Assembly: GCF_965118125.1 (NCBI RefSeq)
Contig: NZ_OZ221287.1
Span: 1,550,001 to 1,614,000 of the forward strand
Direction of reading: 5' to 3'
DNA length: 64,000 nt
Source: Pararobbsia alpina_A
Lineage (GTDB): Bacteria; Pseudomonadota; Gammaproteobacteria; Burkholderiales; Burkholderiaceae
The position numbers were made by a program, and so were the translations under genes. The stretch's first letter is position 1. Each line of letters opens with the position of its first letter. Below, piece after piece: positions 16,066 to 25,481 of this stretch. The notes beneath the pieces were generated by a model, which saw only the letters and a list, made by a program, of their open reading frames with translations, ran no database searches and was not told the DNA's origin.

Positions 16066-17588
16066 TGTTGCTCCCGATCAGCGATTACGCTCCCGATCTG
16101 CCGCCGAACAACAGCGAAGGCGCATCCGCGAACATCGTGAACTTGTTCCCGCGCACGAAGGAGTCATGGGGTCCGGTGGGCACCCTCGTGCCGTTTGGCG
16201 GTCCGAATCTCGTCTCGGCGTGCCTTGGCGCAATCACGGCGATCGATACCGGCGCTAACAACTCGCTATTCGCGGGCGATGCCACGAGCCTGTATCTGCA
16301 AGCGCCTGGCGACACGGGCTTTACCGCGCTCAACACGTCATATTCGCTGTCGTCCGGCGAGGTCTGGAATTTCACGCAGTACGGGCTGGACGTCATTGCA
16401 TGCGGATGGGGAAATGCGCTCCAGTCGTACACGCTTGACTCATCGAGCAGCTTTGCGAACCTGTCCTCATCGTCATATGTGCCGCAGGCGCGGTATATCG
16501 CGACGATCCGCGACTTCGTGATGGTGGCGAATACGTTCGATTCGATCAACGGTGTGCAGCCGCAGCGTGTGCAGTGGTGTGCGATTGATGATCCGACGAC
16601 ATGGCCACAGGAAGGCAGCAATCAGGAAGCCGAGGTGCTGGCGGGCTCGCAGATCATCCCGGGCGTGCAGGGCTGGGCAACGGGCATCGTGGGCAACCTC
16701 GGTAACGCTGATGGCGCGGTGTTCTTCGAGCGCGCTATCTGGCGCATCATCTTTCAGGGCTCGCCGACGGTCTTCGGCTTCTACATCGCAGAAGGTGCGC
16801 GCGGCTGTCCGGCACCGCGCAGCATCGTGCAGATGGGCGCGCTTGCATACTACCTCGGTGAAGATGGCTTCTACGCGTTTGACGGTGCGAACTCGACGCC
16901 GATCGGCTTGGATCGTGTCGACAAGACGTTCTGGGCGAACGTGAACGAGCAGTACCTGATCAACGTGATCGGCGCGGCCGACCCGCTCAATCGTGTGATC
17001 ATGTGGCTGTACCCGTCGAACTCGTCGCCGAAGGGCCAACCCGATTCGTTGCTCGTCTATAACTGGGCGCTCAACAAATGGGGCTTCGCGAAGGTCAACG
17101 CCGAATACATCTTCCGCGCGATCACGCAGGGCTTCTCGCTCGAGAGTCTCGATAACTACGCGGGCGGCATCTACAACCTCGACACGCTGCCGTTCTCGCT
17201 CGACTCTCGGGTGTGGACGGGCGGCCAGGTACTTATGGCCGCATTCACACCGTCGCATGGCCTTGCGTACTTCACGGGTGCGCCCGCTGGTGCATCAGCC
17301 GATACGGTCGAGATCGAGCCGTTTTCCGATATCGGCAAGCGGGCGTTTCTGTCGACCACGCGACCTATCGTCGACGGCGCATCGCCGTCGGTGCAGATCG
17401 GCACGCGAAACCGTCTCGTCGATTCGCCGACGTTCACGGTGGCGAGCGCTCTGAACGCCAACGGTGAATGTCCGGTGCGCGCCGACGCGCGATACCTGCG
17501 CGCGCGGATCCAGTTGAACGGCACGTTCACGAATCTCCAGGGGCTCGAAGTGCCGCAAACCGCGCTCACGCCGTCGGGGTCCCGATGA
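16065..17588 (+). CDS. Tail nozzle / stabilisation protein (P22 gp10-like)
   Basis: 507 aa, the usual length. Repeated beta-propeller-like blades include YIATIRDFVMVANTF, then RVQWCAIDDPTTWP, and ALAYYLGEDGFYAFDG, which characterise P22 gp10-type nozzle proteins. It closes the head below the adaptor. It is translationally coupled to the next gene through ATGA. Confidence 0.82.
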   Translation: MLLPISDYAPDLPPNNSEGASANIVNLFPRTKESWGPVGTLVPFGGPNLVSACLGAITAIDTGANNSLFAGDATSLYLQAPGDTGFTALNTSYSLSSGEVWNFTQYGLDVIACGWGNALQSYTLDSSSSFANLSSSSYVPQARYIATIRDFVMVANTFDSINGVQPQRVQWCAIDDPTTWPQEGSNQEAEVLAGSQIIPGVQGWATGIVGNLGNADGAVFFERAIWRIIFQGSPTVFGFYIAEGARGCPAPRSIVQMGALAYYLGEDGFYAFDGANSTPIGLDRVDKTFWANVNEQYLINVIGAADPLNRVIMWLYPSNSSPKGQPDSLLVYNWALNKWGFAKVNAEYIFRAITQGFSLESLDNYAGGIYNLDTLPFSLDSRVWTGGQVLMAAFTPSHGLAYFTGAPAGASADTVEIEPFSDIGKRAFLSTTRPIVDGASPSVQIGTRNRLVDSPTFTVASALNANGECPVRADARYLRARIQLNGTFTNLQGLEVPQTALTPSGSR

Positions 17589-17923
17589 CAGCGAAGAACG
17601 TCGGATACCCGCTTGCGCAGACGAGCAACCCGAACGAGAAGGAGCACCGTCGCCAAATCGCGGAGGTCGCTAATCGCGCGATGGCCGGGAAGATCAACGC
17701 GACGACGCAGGTCACGCTGAACGCGAATGCGACAACGACGACCGTGAAAGACAGTCGCATCGGCGCGTTCACCTATTTCGGGTTTCAGCCGACCACGCAG
17801 GACGCAGTGACGGCTCAGATTTCGGGCCTATACGTCTCGGCTCAGGCAAACGGACAAGCGACGCTCACGCATGCGAGCTCGGCTTCGACTGATCAGACCT
17901 TCAATTTGCTGCTCATCGGCTGA
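17585..17923 (+). CDS. Small virion-associated protein
   Basis: 112 aa, with a charged helical N-terminus (NPNEKEHRRQIAEVANRAM) followed by a Thr-rich beta segment (TTTTVKDSRIGAFTYFGF). This N-helix plus beta-domain arrangement occurs in small phage tail-associated proteins. The ATG overlaps the nozzle stop. Confidence 0.65.
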   Translation: MTAKNVGYPLAQTSNPNEKEHRRQIAEVANRAMAGKINATTQVTLNANATTTTVKDSRIGAFTYFGFQPTTQDAVTAQISGLYVSAQANGQATLTHASSASTDQTFNLLLIG

Positions 17924-17928
17924 TTTCC

Positions 17929-18333
17929 ATGCTCTATGGCATCCAGATACCTCAAATCAACGAGGTCTGGCCCGAGGTGCGTCCGTGGATTGAGCAAGCG
18001 TGCGAAACGACGCGCGGCAAGTTTGATGCAGAAGACATTCGTGCTGGCCTGCTGACGGGTGAGGACCAGCTCTGGATTTGGAAGACCGCGACGGCATTCG
18101 CTGTCGGTATCACCCGTCTCGCGAACTACCCAAAGCAACGCGTTTGCACGCTGCGCATTGTCACGGGCACGAACATGGCCGAATGGGCTGTGCCGTGCAT
18201 CGAGACGATCGAGAAGTGGGCAAAGGCACGCGGATGTCACGCGATGGAGTTTCAAGCGCGCCCCGGTTGGCAAGCCTTTCTCAAGCCGCGCGGCTACGAC
18301 ATGACCCATCTCTATCTTGAGCGTGCCCTATGA
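17929..18333 (+). CDS. GNAT-like internal virion protein (T7 gp13-like)
   Basis: 134 aa. The order of strands and helices, with RVCTLRIVTGTNMAEW, then IEKWAKARGCHAMEF and GWQAFLKPRGYD, matches the GNAT-like fold of T7 gp13-type internal virion proteins. Acetyltransferase activity is not implied. It lies just before the ejection-protein genes and overlaps the next ATG. Confidence 0.65.
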   Translation: MLYGIQIPQINEVWPEVRPWIEQACETTRGKFDAEDIRAGLLTGEDQLWIWKTATAFAVGITRLANYPKQRVCTLRIVTGTNMAEWAVPCIETIEKWAKARGCHAMEFQARPGWQAFLKPRGYDMTHLYLERAL

Positions 18334-19559
18334 TTCGCAACCCACGACAACTGCACCTGATGCGGCTGGGGCTCCCTGCTGTTCCTACCAATGGTGGCGG
18401 CGGGGGTAACACGACCAGCAATACCGTGTCGACCCCCTGGACGGGCCAGCAGCCGTATCTGACCAGCGTCTTTAACGGCGCGGCCAATACCTATAACGGC
18501 ATGTCGGCCAACCCGTCCTCATCTGTGGCCGGCTTCACGCCGATGCAGCAGCAGGCCATGGGCGACACGCAAAACGTCGCCAACGGTACGAATTTCGGCA
18601 ATGCCGCGACGCTGAACAACTCGGCTTCGTCGTACACGAACAACCTGGTCAATGGCGCGTATCTGAACTCGAACCCGGCGAATTCTACGCTGCAAAGCAT
18701 CGCCAGCGGTTCGCAGTTGAACCCGAACAGCAATCCCTACATGCAGGGGATGGCGAACGCGGCCAACACGAACATCATCAACGCGTACCAGACCGCAACC
18801 GCTCCGCAGACCTCGAGCCAGATGGAAGCGGCCGGCCGATATGGCTCGGGAGCCGCGGCCAATGCGCAGAACATGAATCAGCAGGGCCTCGCGACGCAGC
18901 TCGCGAACGCGCAGAACAACCTCTATGGCTCGATGTATCAGACCAACGAGGGCAATCAGCTCAACGCTGCGGGCCAGCTCAGCAATAACTACAACACGGC
19001 GGCGCAGCAGCAATTGCAGGGCTCGTACAACGCGCCGAACATCGTCAACTCGGTGAACAGCGGCATTTCGAACCTGTACAACATGGGCGGCAATCAACAG
19101 GCGCTCGCGCAGTCGCAGATCAACGCCCCATGGCAGTTGCTCAACAACTATTCGAACCTCATCCAAGGCCAGTATGGCGGCAACACGTCGACGTCGACGC
19201 CGTATTACACGAACAATGCGGCCGGCGCGCTGGGCGGCGCTACGATGGGCGCTACGCTCGGCAGTTCTCTGAGCAACGGGTCTAGTTACGGAGGGGCAGC
19301 AGGAGCGCTTCTGGGCGGTCTGGCGGCGTATTCGGACCGACGCCTGAAGGAAGACATTGAGATCACCGACGAGCGCCTTGCGAACGGTCTGCCGGTCTAT
19401 CGCTATCGCTACGTCTGGGACGCGCCGCACGCGCGCCGCTTCGGTGTCATGGCGGACGACGTGCGCCGTGTGCATCCGGGTGCGGTGACGACCGACGCGA
19501 TCGGCTTCGACATGGTCGATTACGCGGCGATCGGAGGGGCGCATGTCCTTCTTCGGTAA
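18330..19559 (+). CDS. Asn/Gln-rich virion protein with S74-like C-terminus
   Basis: 409 aa. Residues about 20-320 are Asn/Ala/Gln/Ser-rich with an AGALGG glycine-rich stretch. Residues about 330-409 begin YSDRRLKEDI and continue RRFGVMADDVRRV, the hallmark of the S74 intramolecular chaperone found at the end of phage fibres. The domain is short and ends without the usual long helical hairpin, so autoproteolysis is uncertain. The position among ejection proteins is unusual for a fibre. The end overlaps the next gene by 17 bp. Confidence 0.7.
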   Translation: MIRNPRQLHLMRLGLPAVPTNGGGGGNTTSNTVSTPWTGQQPYLTSVFNGAANTYNGMSANPSSSVAGFTPMQQQAMGDTQNVANGTNFGNAATLNNSASSYTNNLVNGAYLNSNPANSTLQSIASGSQLNPNSNPYMQGMANAANTNIINAYQTATAPQTSSQMEAAGRYGSGAAANAQNMNQQGLATQLANAQNNLYGSMYQTNEGNQLNAAGQLSNNYNTAAQQQLQGSYNAPNIVNSVNSGISNLYNMGGNQQALAQSQINAPWQLLNNYSNLIQGQYGGNTSTSTPYYTNNAAGALGGATMGATLGSSLSNGSSYGGAAGALLGGLAAYSDRRLKEDIEITDERLANGLPVYRYRYVWDAPHARRFGVMADDVRRVHPGAVTTDAIGFDMVDYAAIGGAHVLLR

Positions 19560-20598
19560 CCTTCTCGACATGGCCGGCGATGTCGGCGGCGAGCTCACGA
19601 GCCACCCGTGGCAGACGGCCGCGACCGTGTTCGGCGTGCCCGGCTTCGATCCGTTCTTCGGCGGCCTGTTCAACAATCGGCCCGGGGGCGCGCTCATCAG
19701 TCCCACGGGCAATTTCACGTCAAGCGCCTGGCAGGACATGTATCGCAACAACCCAGGCGATACAGGCGCGTTGAACACGTTCAGCACGATCAACGGTATC
19801 GCCGACAAGGTGGCCCCCGTGATCGCGTCATTCTTCGCGACGCCAGCGATTGGCGCAGCCATGGAAGGTGCTGGTATCGGCGCTGATACGGCGGCTGCCG
19901 GAGCGGACACTGCAGCTACAGCCGCTGCGGGCACCGACGCCGCAAGCGCTGCTGGCTCGACAGCGGCAGGAACGGGAGCCGGTGCCGCAGGAGCCGGTGC
20001 AAATATCGCGGCAGGGCTCGGCGCAGGTTCGGATGCCGCAGCGGCAGGCGCAGCGGGCGCAGGCTCGGCCGGCCTGCTCGGTACCGGAATGGGAACCGGG
20101 GCTGCTGGTGCCGCAGATATCGGGGGCGGTCTCACAGGTCTTTTTTCGATGCCTGGCAGCGCCATAGGGGCTAGCGGTGCCGGCGCTGTGGTCCCGTCTA
20201 CTGGTCTGCTGGGTGGCGGCGTCGGAATCGGGGACGCGTCTGCAAGCGCCGCGTCCGACATGCTGCCAGGGCCGGCTGGGCTGTTCAACGGGATTCCAGG
20301 AAGTGCTGGTGTTACGCAGGCTGGCGCGTGGGGCAATACCGGCGCTTCTCAGCTGACAAGCCAACTCCAAAACGCGTTCAAGACAATCAATCAGGGACAA
20401 CAGTTGCTCAAGATGGGGCAACCACAGCAGCAACAGCTTCCGGCTTCTGCGGTCGGACCGCAACGCTTTGGCAATCAGCGTGCTGCCAATGGACCGATCG
20501 GGCCTTCGATGCCATACGCGCAGTTCAATCAAACTCCGTTCGGAAGTCCGGCGGGGGCTACGCCTAACTATTTCGGATTCGGGGGCACGTATGGTTAG
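19543..20598 (+). CDS. Ala/Gly-rich putative DNA-ejection protein
   Basis: 351 aa, with very high Ala and Gly in residues about 105-250 (runs of AGADTAA-like sequence) and a polar C-terminus. Such low-complexity hydrophobic proteins lie at the P22 gp7/gp20/gp16 position, where virion proteins form a trans-envelope channel for DNA. The ATG overlaps the previous gene. Confidence 0.6.
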   Translation: MSFFGNLLDMAGDVGGELTSHPWQTAATVFGVPGFDPFFGGLFNNRPGGALISPTGNFTSSAWQDMYRNNPGDTGALNTFSTINGIADKVAPVIASFFATPAIGAAMEGAGIGADTAAAGADTAATAAAGTDAASAAGSTAAGTGAGAAGAGANIAAGLGAGSDAAAAGAAGAGSAGLLGTGMGTGAAGAADIGGGLTGLFSMPGSAIGASGAGAVVPSTGLLGGGVGIGDASASAASDMLPGPAGLFNGIPGSAGVTQAGAWGNTGASQLTSQLQNAFKTINQGQQLLKMGQPQQQQLPASAVGPQRFGNQRAANGPIGPSMPYAQFNQTPFGSPAGATPNYFGFGGTYG

Positions 20599-22585
20599 CC
20601 TTCCAAGCTGGCTCGGCGGTTCGAGCGACGACAGCGATAGCGGCAGCGCAGGGAACGCGCAACAACAAGACCCGTTCGGCGGGCTGCTGCGTCTTTACAC
20701 GAACCCGCAATCGGCTGGGTTGATGGGTCTCGCATCTGGATTGCTTCAGGCCGCTGGTCCGTCGCGCATCCCGGTCACAATGGGGCAAGCCATGGGCGCA
20801 GGACTCAATGGCATGCAAGCGGGCGTTGGCAATGCGGTGCAGGCGCAGCGTCAGATGCTCCAGATGCAGGCCATGCAAGGCCTTATGGGTGGCGGTCAAC
20901 CTCAAGGCGCACCGCAGGGTCATTCGTCTCAATCCAACGGCAGCGCTGGCCTATTTGGCGGCTCTGCGGGGATGGGAATGCCCGGCGCACCGAACGCTGC
21001 GGGACCATCCGCTGCGCCGAACGCAGCGCCCGCGCAAGCAGGTCCGCTCATCATGGGCCGCACGCCGCAGCAGCTGTGGAATCAGGGCATGCTGATGAAC
21101 ATGGCCGGCATGCAGGGCGGTGCGGAGATGATGCAGGAAGCGCTCAAGTACGATCCAACGCTCGCCGCGCAGATGCCGACCGACATCACGAAGATGGGCA
21201 CACAGGCTGGCATGACGCCTGACCAGATCAAGGCGGCCAACGCCGGGGGCATCGCGAAGGCGAATTACATCGCGCCGACGTCTGGCCGACCGGGCGGCTA
21301 TCTCAAGGATCCGACGACCGGGCAACTCACGTGGCTGCCGAATGTGCCGCAAGGTGCCACGCCGCAATTCGACTCGAACGGTCAATTCACAGGTGTGGCC
21401 CCGATGGCGGGAGCCGCGCAGGTCGCACAGCAGCAAGCAGCCGCGACGGCAGGCGGGAAGGCGCAATTCGCGATTCAACAGGTATGGGACCCGACGGCCA
21501 ACAGTGGTCAAGGCGGTTTCGTGAATCAGACCGTTTCGAACGTCGCCAACGCGGCGAACGGAAACGGCGGTTCGTCGTCGCAGGTCCCCGTCGGCATCCG
21601 CAATAACAACTTCGGCAACATCAAGGGATCGAACGGCCAATTCGCGACCTACTCGACGCCGCAAGAGGGCGTGAACGCGGCGGATCAGACGCTTGCTGCC
21701 TATGGCAACAAGTACGGCATCAACTCTCTGACGGGCATTGCGAACCGGTGGGCACCGAAGGGCGACGGCGACAACAACCCGACGGCCAAGGCCGCAGCCA
21801 TGGCGACGTCGCTCGGCGTCGGCGTCAATGACCCGATCAACCTGTCGGATCCGGCTGTGCGCGCGAAGGTGCTGCCCGCGCTCTTCGACACGGAGACGCC
21901 GGGCTGGCGCAATGCGATCGGCGGTGGCGCAGCACCTGCTGGCGCTGGAAACGGTCCGATGGCGTCGCAACCGCCGATGGGCGTCGCAAATGCCGCGAAC
22001 GCATCGCAGTCGGCTCCGAGCAAGCAGATGGCCGACGCCTATAACGGACTGTCGACGGCGGACGCAAACTACCAGCAGTCGCGCGAGGCGTTGAACGACA
22101 TGATTGGGCTCGCGCAGAACAAAGGCGCGGGTGGCACGGCGATCGGGCTGCTTCCGTCGAGCGTCGGCACGAAGATCAGCCAGGACGCGGCGACGTATCA
22201 GAAGGCGCACGCGACCTACGTCGCCTTGCAAGGCAAAGCGCTTGGCTCGGGCGGCACGGACGCATCGCGCGAGACGATCAACGAGTCGGTGCCGACCTAC
22301 GACAAGCCGCAGGCGGCGATGATCACGGGTCTGAATAACCAGTTGAACAATCTGGACCTCGGCCACCTGAAGACACAGTTCCTGACTCCGCTGTATCAGG
22401 CTGGTAACGAGAAGACGTACACCCAGCAGTCGGCCGCGTTCGACCAGAACATCAAGCCGTCGATGATGCCGGTCCTGAACCTGACGGGCCCCCAGCAGCA
22501 GGCAGCCGTGCAAGCCGCAGTCAAGGCGAATCCGGCGATGCGTGCCAGCTATGAATGGGCGTTCAACAATGGGTTGCTGAAATGA
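20591..22585 (+). CDS. Ejection protein with predicted peptidoglycan-active domain
   Basis: 664 aa from the ATG at 20591. The N-terminal third is Met/Gln/Gly-rich. Residues about 335-450 contain GIRNNNFGNIKG, then YSTPQEGVNAAD, NRWAPKGDGDNN and NLSDPAVRAKVLPALF, a segment typical of the structural lysozyme/transglycosylase-like domain in phage virion proteins. It could open the peptidoglycan during DNA entry. The start overlaps the previous stop region by 8 bp and the stop overlaps the next ATG. Confidence 0.7.
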   Translation: MVSLPSWLGGSSDDSDSGSAGNAQQQDPFGGLLRLYTNPQSAGLMGLASGLLQAAGPSRIPVTMGQAMGAGLNGMQAGVGNAVQAQRQMLQMQAMQGLMGGGQPQGAPQGHSSQSNGSAGLFGGSAGMGMPGAPNAAGPSAAPNAAPAQAGPLIMGRTPQQLWNQGMLMNMAGMQGGAEMMQEALKYDPTLAAQMPTDITKMGTQAGMTPDQIKAANAGGIAKANYIAPTSGRPGGYLKDPTTGQLTWLPNVPQGATPQFDSNGQFTGVAPMAGAAQVAQQQAAATAGGKAQFAIQQVWDPTANSGQGGFVNQTVSNVANAANGNGGSSSQVPVGIRNNNFGNIKGSNGQFATYSTPQEGVNAADQTLAAYGNKYGINSLTGIANRWAPKGDGDNNPTAKAAAMATSLGVGVNDPINLSDPAVRAKVLPALFDTETPGWRNAIGGGAAPAGAGNGPMASQPPMGVANAANASQSAPSKQMADAYNGLSTADANYQQSREALNDMIGLAQNKGAGGTAIGLLPSSVGTKISQDAATYQKAHATYVALQGKALGSGGTDASRETINESVPTYDKPQAAMITGLNNQLNNLDLGHLKTQFLTPLYQAGNEKTYTQQSAAFDQNIKPSMMPVLNLTGPQQQAAVQAAVKANPAMRASYEWAFNNGLLK

Positions 22586-24612
22586 GCGCGTTCGACGATT
22601 ACCTCGCGACGCCGCCGGCGCAGGATAACGCGCAGACGTTCGATGCGTACCTCGGTGCTGCGCCCGCGCAGACGCTTTCTCAGCAAATGGCACCCGCGTC
22701 AACCCCTACGACGCTTAGCGCGCCTTCGCGAGGCTTAACGAGCGACGCGCAAGCGCAGGATATGGCTGCGGGCGGTCTACCTGCTGGCACATGGAATCAG
22801 ATTCAGCAGATTGCCGGTGGCGCTGCGCATGGGATTGGCAGCATGTTCAACAACGCCGCGAACGTGGTTGAACAAGGCGCGTCCGCTGGCCTGAACGCGA
22901 TTCCGGGTCTGCGTGAAACACCACTTGCGCGAGCTGCAAAGTCTGTCGCGAATGCCGATGTGCTCGCTCAAGCGCAGGCCGATCAAGCGTTCAAGCAAAA
23001 CGCATCGCCTGGTGCGCAGGCAGCCGCGACGATTGCCCCGCTCGCGATCCCGATGGGAGGTTTGTCCGATGCGGGCGCCGCGATCTCGAGCGGCATTCGT
23101 GCGCTCCCGGGGATGGGTGGCGCAATCGGTCGCTTGGCCGGCGCCGGGCTTGGCAATGCAGCGACCGGTGCCCTTGCTTCCGCTGGCTCCCCCATCAATC
23201 CGAACGGCGGCGACTACTGGTCGCAGGTCGGCCGCAACGCCGCGTTCGGCGCCGGCGTGGGTGCCGCGCTGCCCGCTGTCGCCTCTGCCGGGCGAGCCGT
23301 CAGCACCGGTCTGTGGGGTGCGCTGCGTCCTGTGCTGAATCCCCAGCAGTACGTAGGCCAGGGCATTGCCAATGCCATCGGCGATGACGCCGCGAACGTC
23401 GCGACGAATATCCGGTCCGCGCCGCAGTTCGTTCCCGGTTCGTTGCCCACGACCGCGCAGGCCGGCGCAAATCCGACACTCGTTGCGACCGAGAAGGCCG
23501 CAGCGAACGCGAACCCGGATTTCAAGACGGCGCTCGCGCAACGTGCGATCGACAACAACGATGCGCGGTGGAGTGCGCTGATGGGTGTTGCAGGCACGCC
23601 GGCCGATGTGCAAGCCGCGCAGGCCGCGCGCGATGCCGCTGCTACGCCGCTCTATCAGGCCGCCCACGCCGCGACCGCTAACGTCGGGCCCGCGTTCATG
23701 CGTTACGCGCAGATTCCCGAGATGCAACAGGCCATGCAGGCCGCGCACGGGGCCGCAGCGCTCGATGCGGCGGTGGGCCGCGGCGTGCCTCCCGTATGGC
23801 CGACGCCGACGAACAATACGATCAACGGATCGGCGCTCGACTATACCTCGCGCGCGCTCGGCGACATGATCAATGAGGCACAGCGTGCCGGTGCGAACTC
23901 ACGCGCCGCGTCGCTCACAGCCCTGAAAAGCAACGTCGACAACTGGACTCAGCGCTATATCCCGGGCGTTCAGGCCGCGAAGGCCGCATATGCGGCGGGC
24001 AGTGTGCCGATCAACACGATGGAAGTCGGCCAGCAGATTGCTAACGGGCTCGGCACACGTGCGATGAACGCGGGCGGCGCGCCCGAGATCCCGCTGACGC
24101 AATTCCGCTCTGCGCTCACGCGCGCGATGAACACCGGTGCGCCGGCGCAATACGGCATCGATGCGAACGCGCTGGGCACGCTGCAGGGTATCGGACAGGA
24201 CTTGCAGCGCGGCACAATCTCGAATTCGCTGCGCTCGCCTGGAAGCGACACGGCGTACAACCTTGCGGCGCAGGGCTGGCTGGCGCGTCAGTTGTATGGT
24301 CCGACATTCGCGGGTGCTGGCAATGCCGGGAAGGCAATCGGCGCTCTCGGCGCGACGGCGCTCGGGCATCCGATGGTGGGTCTGGGGATTCTCGGCGGCG
24401 GCAACCGGCTCGGCCAGATGGTCGGCAACCGGCTGAACGGGCAGCTATCGGACCTTCTTCTTAACCCCAACGCCCTCCTTCCGTATCTGGACGCTCGTGC
24501 GGCCCCGGCCGTCAATGGAGCGCAGCCAGCGCTCGGTGGGCTTTTGCAGCGGAATGTCCTCCCAGCCGCTATCGGTGGGCTTACGCGTAGCGGCCTCATG
24601 AATGCCAATTAA
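22582..24612 (+). CDS. Large Ala-rich DNA-ejection protein
   Basis: 676 aa from ATG 22582 (ATGA with the previous stop). Ala-rich helices with glycine-rich hydrophobic stretches (about residues 140-230 and 580-620) suggest membrane-inserting segments, as in P22 gp16/gp20-type ejection proteins. Third member of an ejection block with the two preceding genes. No enzymatic motif found. Confidence 0.65.
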   Translation: MSAFDDYLATPPAQDNAQTFDAYLGAAPAQTLSQQMAPASTPTTLSAPSRGLTSDAQAQDMAAGGLPAGTWNQIQQIAGGAAHGIGSMFNNAANVVEQGASAGLNAIPGLRETPLARAAKSVANADVLAQAQADQAFKQNASPGAQAAATIAPLAIPMGGLSDAGAAISSGIRALPGMGGAIGRLAGAGLGNAATGALASAGSPINPNGGDYWSQVGRNAAFGAGVGAALPAVASAGRAVSTGLWGALRPVLNPQQYVGQGIANAIGDDAANVATNIRSAPQFVPGSLPTTAQAGANPTLVATEKAAANANPDFKTALAQRAIDNNDARWSALMGVAGTPADVQAAQAARDAAATPLYQAAHAATANVGPAFMRYAQIPEMQQAMQAAHGAAALDAAVGRGVPPVWPTPTNNTINGSALDYTSRALGDMINEAQRAGANSRAASLTALKSNVDNWTQRYIPGVQAAKAAYAAGSVPINTMEVGQQIANGLGTRAMNAGGAPEIPLTQFRSALTRAMNTGAPAQYGIDANALGTLQGIGQDLQRGTISNSLRSPGSDTAYNLAAQGWLARQLYGPTFAGAGNAGKAIGALGATALGHPMVGLGILGGGNRLGQMVGNRLNGQLSDLLLNPNALLPYLDARAAPAVNGAQPALGGLLQRNVLPAAIGGLTRSGLMNAN

Positions 24613-24678
24613 GACATTCACGAAGAAGACGATGACGAGAAGCGCTACCCAATGCTGTTTGACGAGTTCGAAAAGCAT
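24445..24678 (-). CDS. Antisense small membrane protein (moron candidate)
   Basis: 77 aa. The first 25 residues (VKQHWVALLVIVFFVNVLIG inside) form one transmembrane helix and are encoded in the gap between two + strand genes; the polar C-terminal part is antisense to the end of the ejection gene. A GGAGA lies about 8 nt before the ATG, and a perfect TATAAT reads in this direction at 24720-24715, with the 24691 hairpin in the leader. It may be a lysogeny-expressed exclusion protein. No clear -35 is seen. Confidence 0.45.
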   Translation of the reverse strand: MLFELVKQHWVALLVIVFFVNVLIGIHEAATRKPTDSGWEDIPLQKPTERWLRSIDGRGRTSVQIRKEGVGVKKKVR

Positions 24679-24690
24679 TCTGTCTCCGAG

Positions 24691-24713
24691 CCCCGCCAAG
24701 TGCGGGGTTTTTT
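24691..24713 (+). terminator. Terminator at the end of the ejection block
   Basis: CCCCGC (24691-24696), CAAGT loop, GCGGGG (24702-24707), then six T. It separates ejection genes from fibre and lysis genes; on the other strand the same hairpin would form the 5' leader of the antisense gene. Confidence 0.8.
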
Positions 24714-24731
24714 CATTATAGGTGAACCGAA

Positions 24732-25481
24732 ATGGCTCTCTGGCAGTGGTCAACTACCCCGGCGAACAACGCAAGCGCGGGTGCGATCGATTGGGCCGAA
24801 GGTCAGCCGCCGAGCACGGTCAACGATTCCGCGCGCCAGATGATGGCCGACGTCGCGACCTGGTACGTATCGCCCGAATGGCTGAATTATGGCTTGACGC
24901 CGACGTATGTCAGCACGACGTCGTTTTCGCTAGCTGGCAATCAGACTGCCATGTACTCGGTCGGGCGCCGCGTGCGGTGCTTTGTGTCGGCCGGCACGGT
25001 GTACGGCACGATCACGGCTTCGGTCTATTCGTCGCTGACGACGGTCACTGTTGCGATCGACTCGGGCAATCTCGACAGCGGTCTGTCAGAAGTCGACGTC
25101 GGCATTCTCAACCCGGCTGCCTCGTCGCTACCTACGGGTCTCGCGCTGGCTGTCGCATCCCTGACTGCGACGGGTGCCATCAGCGGCGCCACGGTCACGC
25201 AGACGTCCGACGCGCGCCTCAAGAAGGACTGGAAGCCGCTGGCCGACGACTTCCTCGAGCGTCTTGCGGAAGTGGATCCCGGCACGTACCGCCTCATCGC
25301 CGGGTTCGAGCGCTATGCCGGCGTGAAAGCACAGGACCTGCAAAACGCACTGCCGGAAGCGGTGTTTTCGGATGAAGAAGGCAAGCTGTCTGTGGCCTAC
25401 GGCAACGCCGCGCTCGTCGCCGTGATTGCGCTGACGCGCGAGGTGTTCCGTCTGCGCGCGATGGTGGAGTCGGCCAAATGA
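24732..25481 (+). CDS. Tail fibre protein with S74-type C-terminal chaperone
   Basis: 249 aa. The N-terminus (WSTTPANNASAGAIDWAEGQ, then PPSTVNDSARQMM) is the standard virion-attachment motif of many podovirus fibres. The C-terminal 80 residues begin TSDARLKKDWKPL and end in a helix with ALVAVIALTREVFRLR, a complete S74 intramolecular chaperone. The fibre shaft is short. Likely receptor binding or a fibre adaptor. The stop overlaps the next gene. Confidence 0.8.
   Translation: MALWQWSTTPANNASAGAIDWAEGQPPSTVNDSARQMMADVATWYVSPEWLNYGLTPTYVSTTSFSLAGNQTAMYSVGRRVRCFVSAGTVYGTITASVYSSLTTVTVAIDSGNLDSGLSEVDVGILNPAASSLPTGLALAVASLTATGAISGATVTQTSDARLKKDWKPLADDFLERLAEVDPGTYRLIAGFERYAGVKAQDLQNALPEAVFSDEEGKLSVAYGNAALVAVIALTREVFRLRAMVESAK

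Noticed and set aside
18519..20336. 605-codon - strand frame with Pro/Ala-rich N-terminus
   Set aside because: Antisense of the Ala/Gly-rich ejection gene and the Asn-rich virion gene; the proline runs are the complement of Gly codons.
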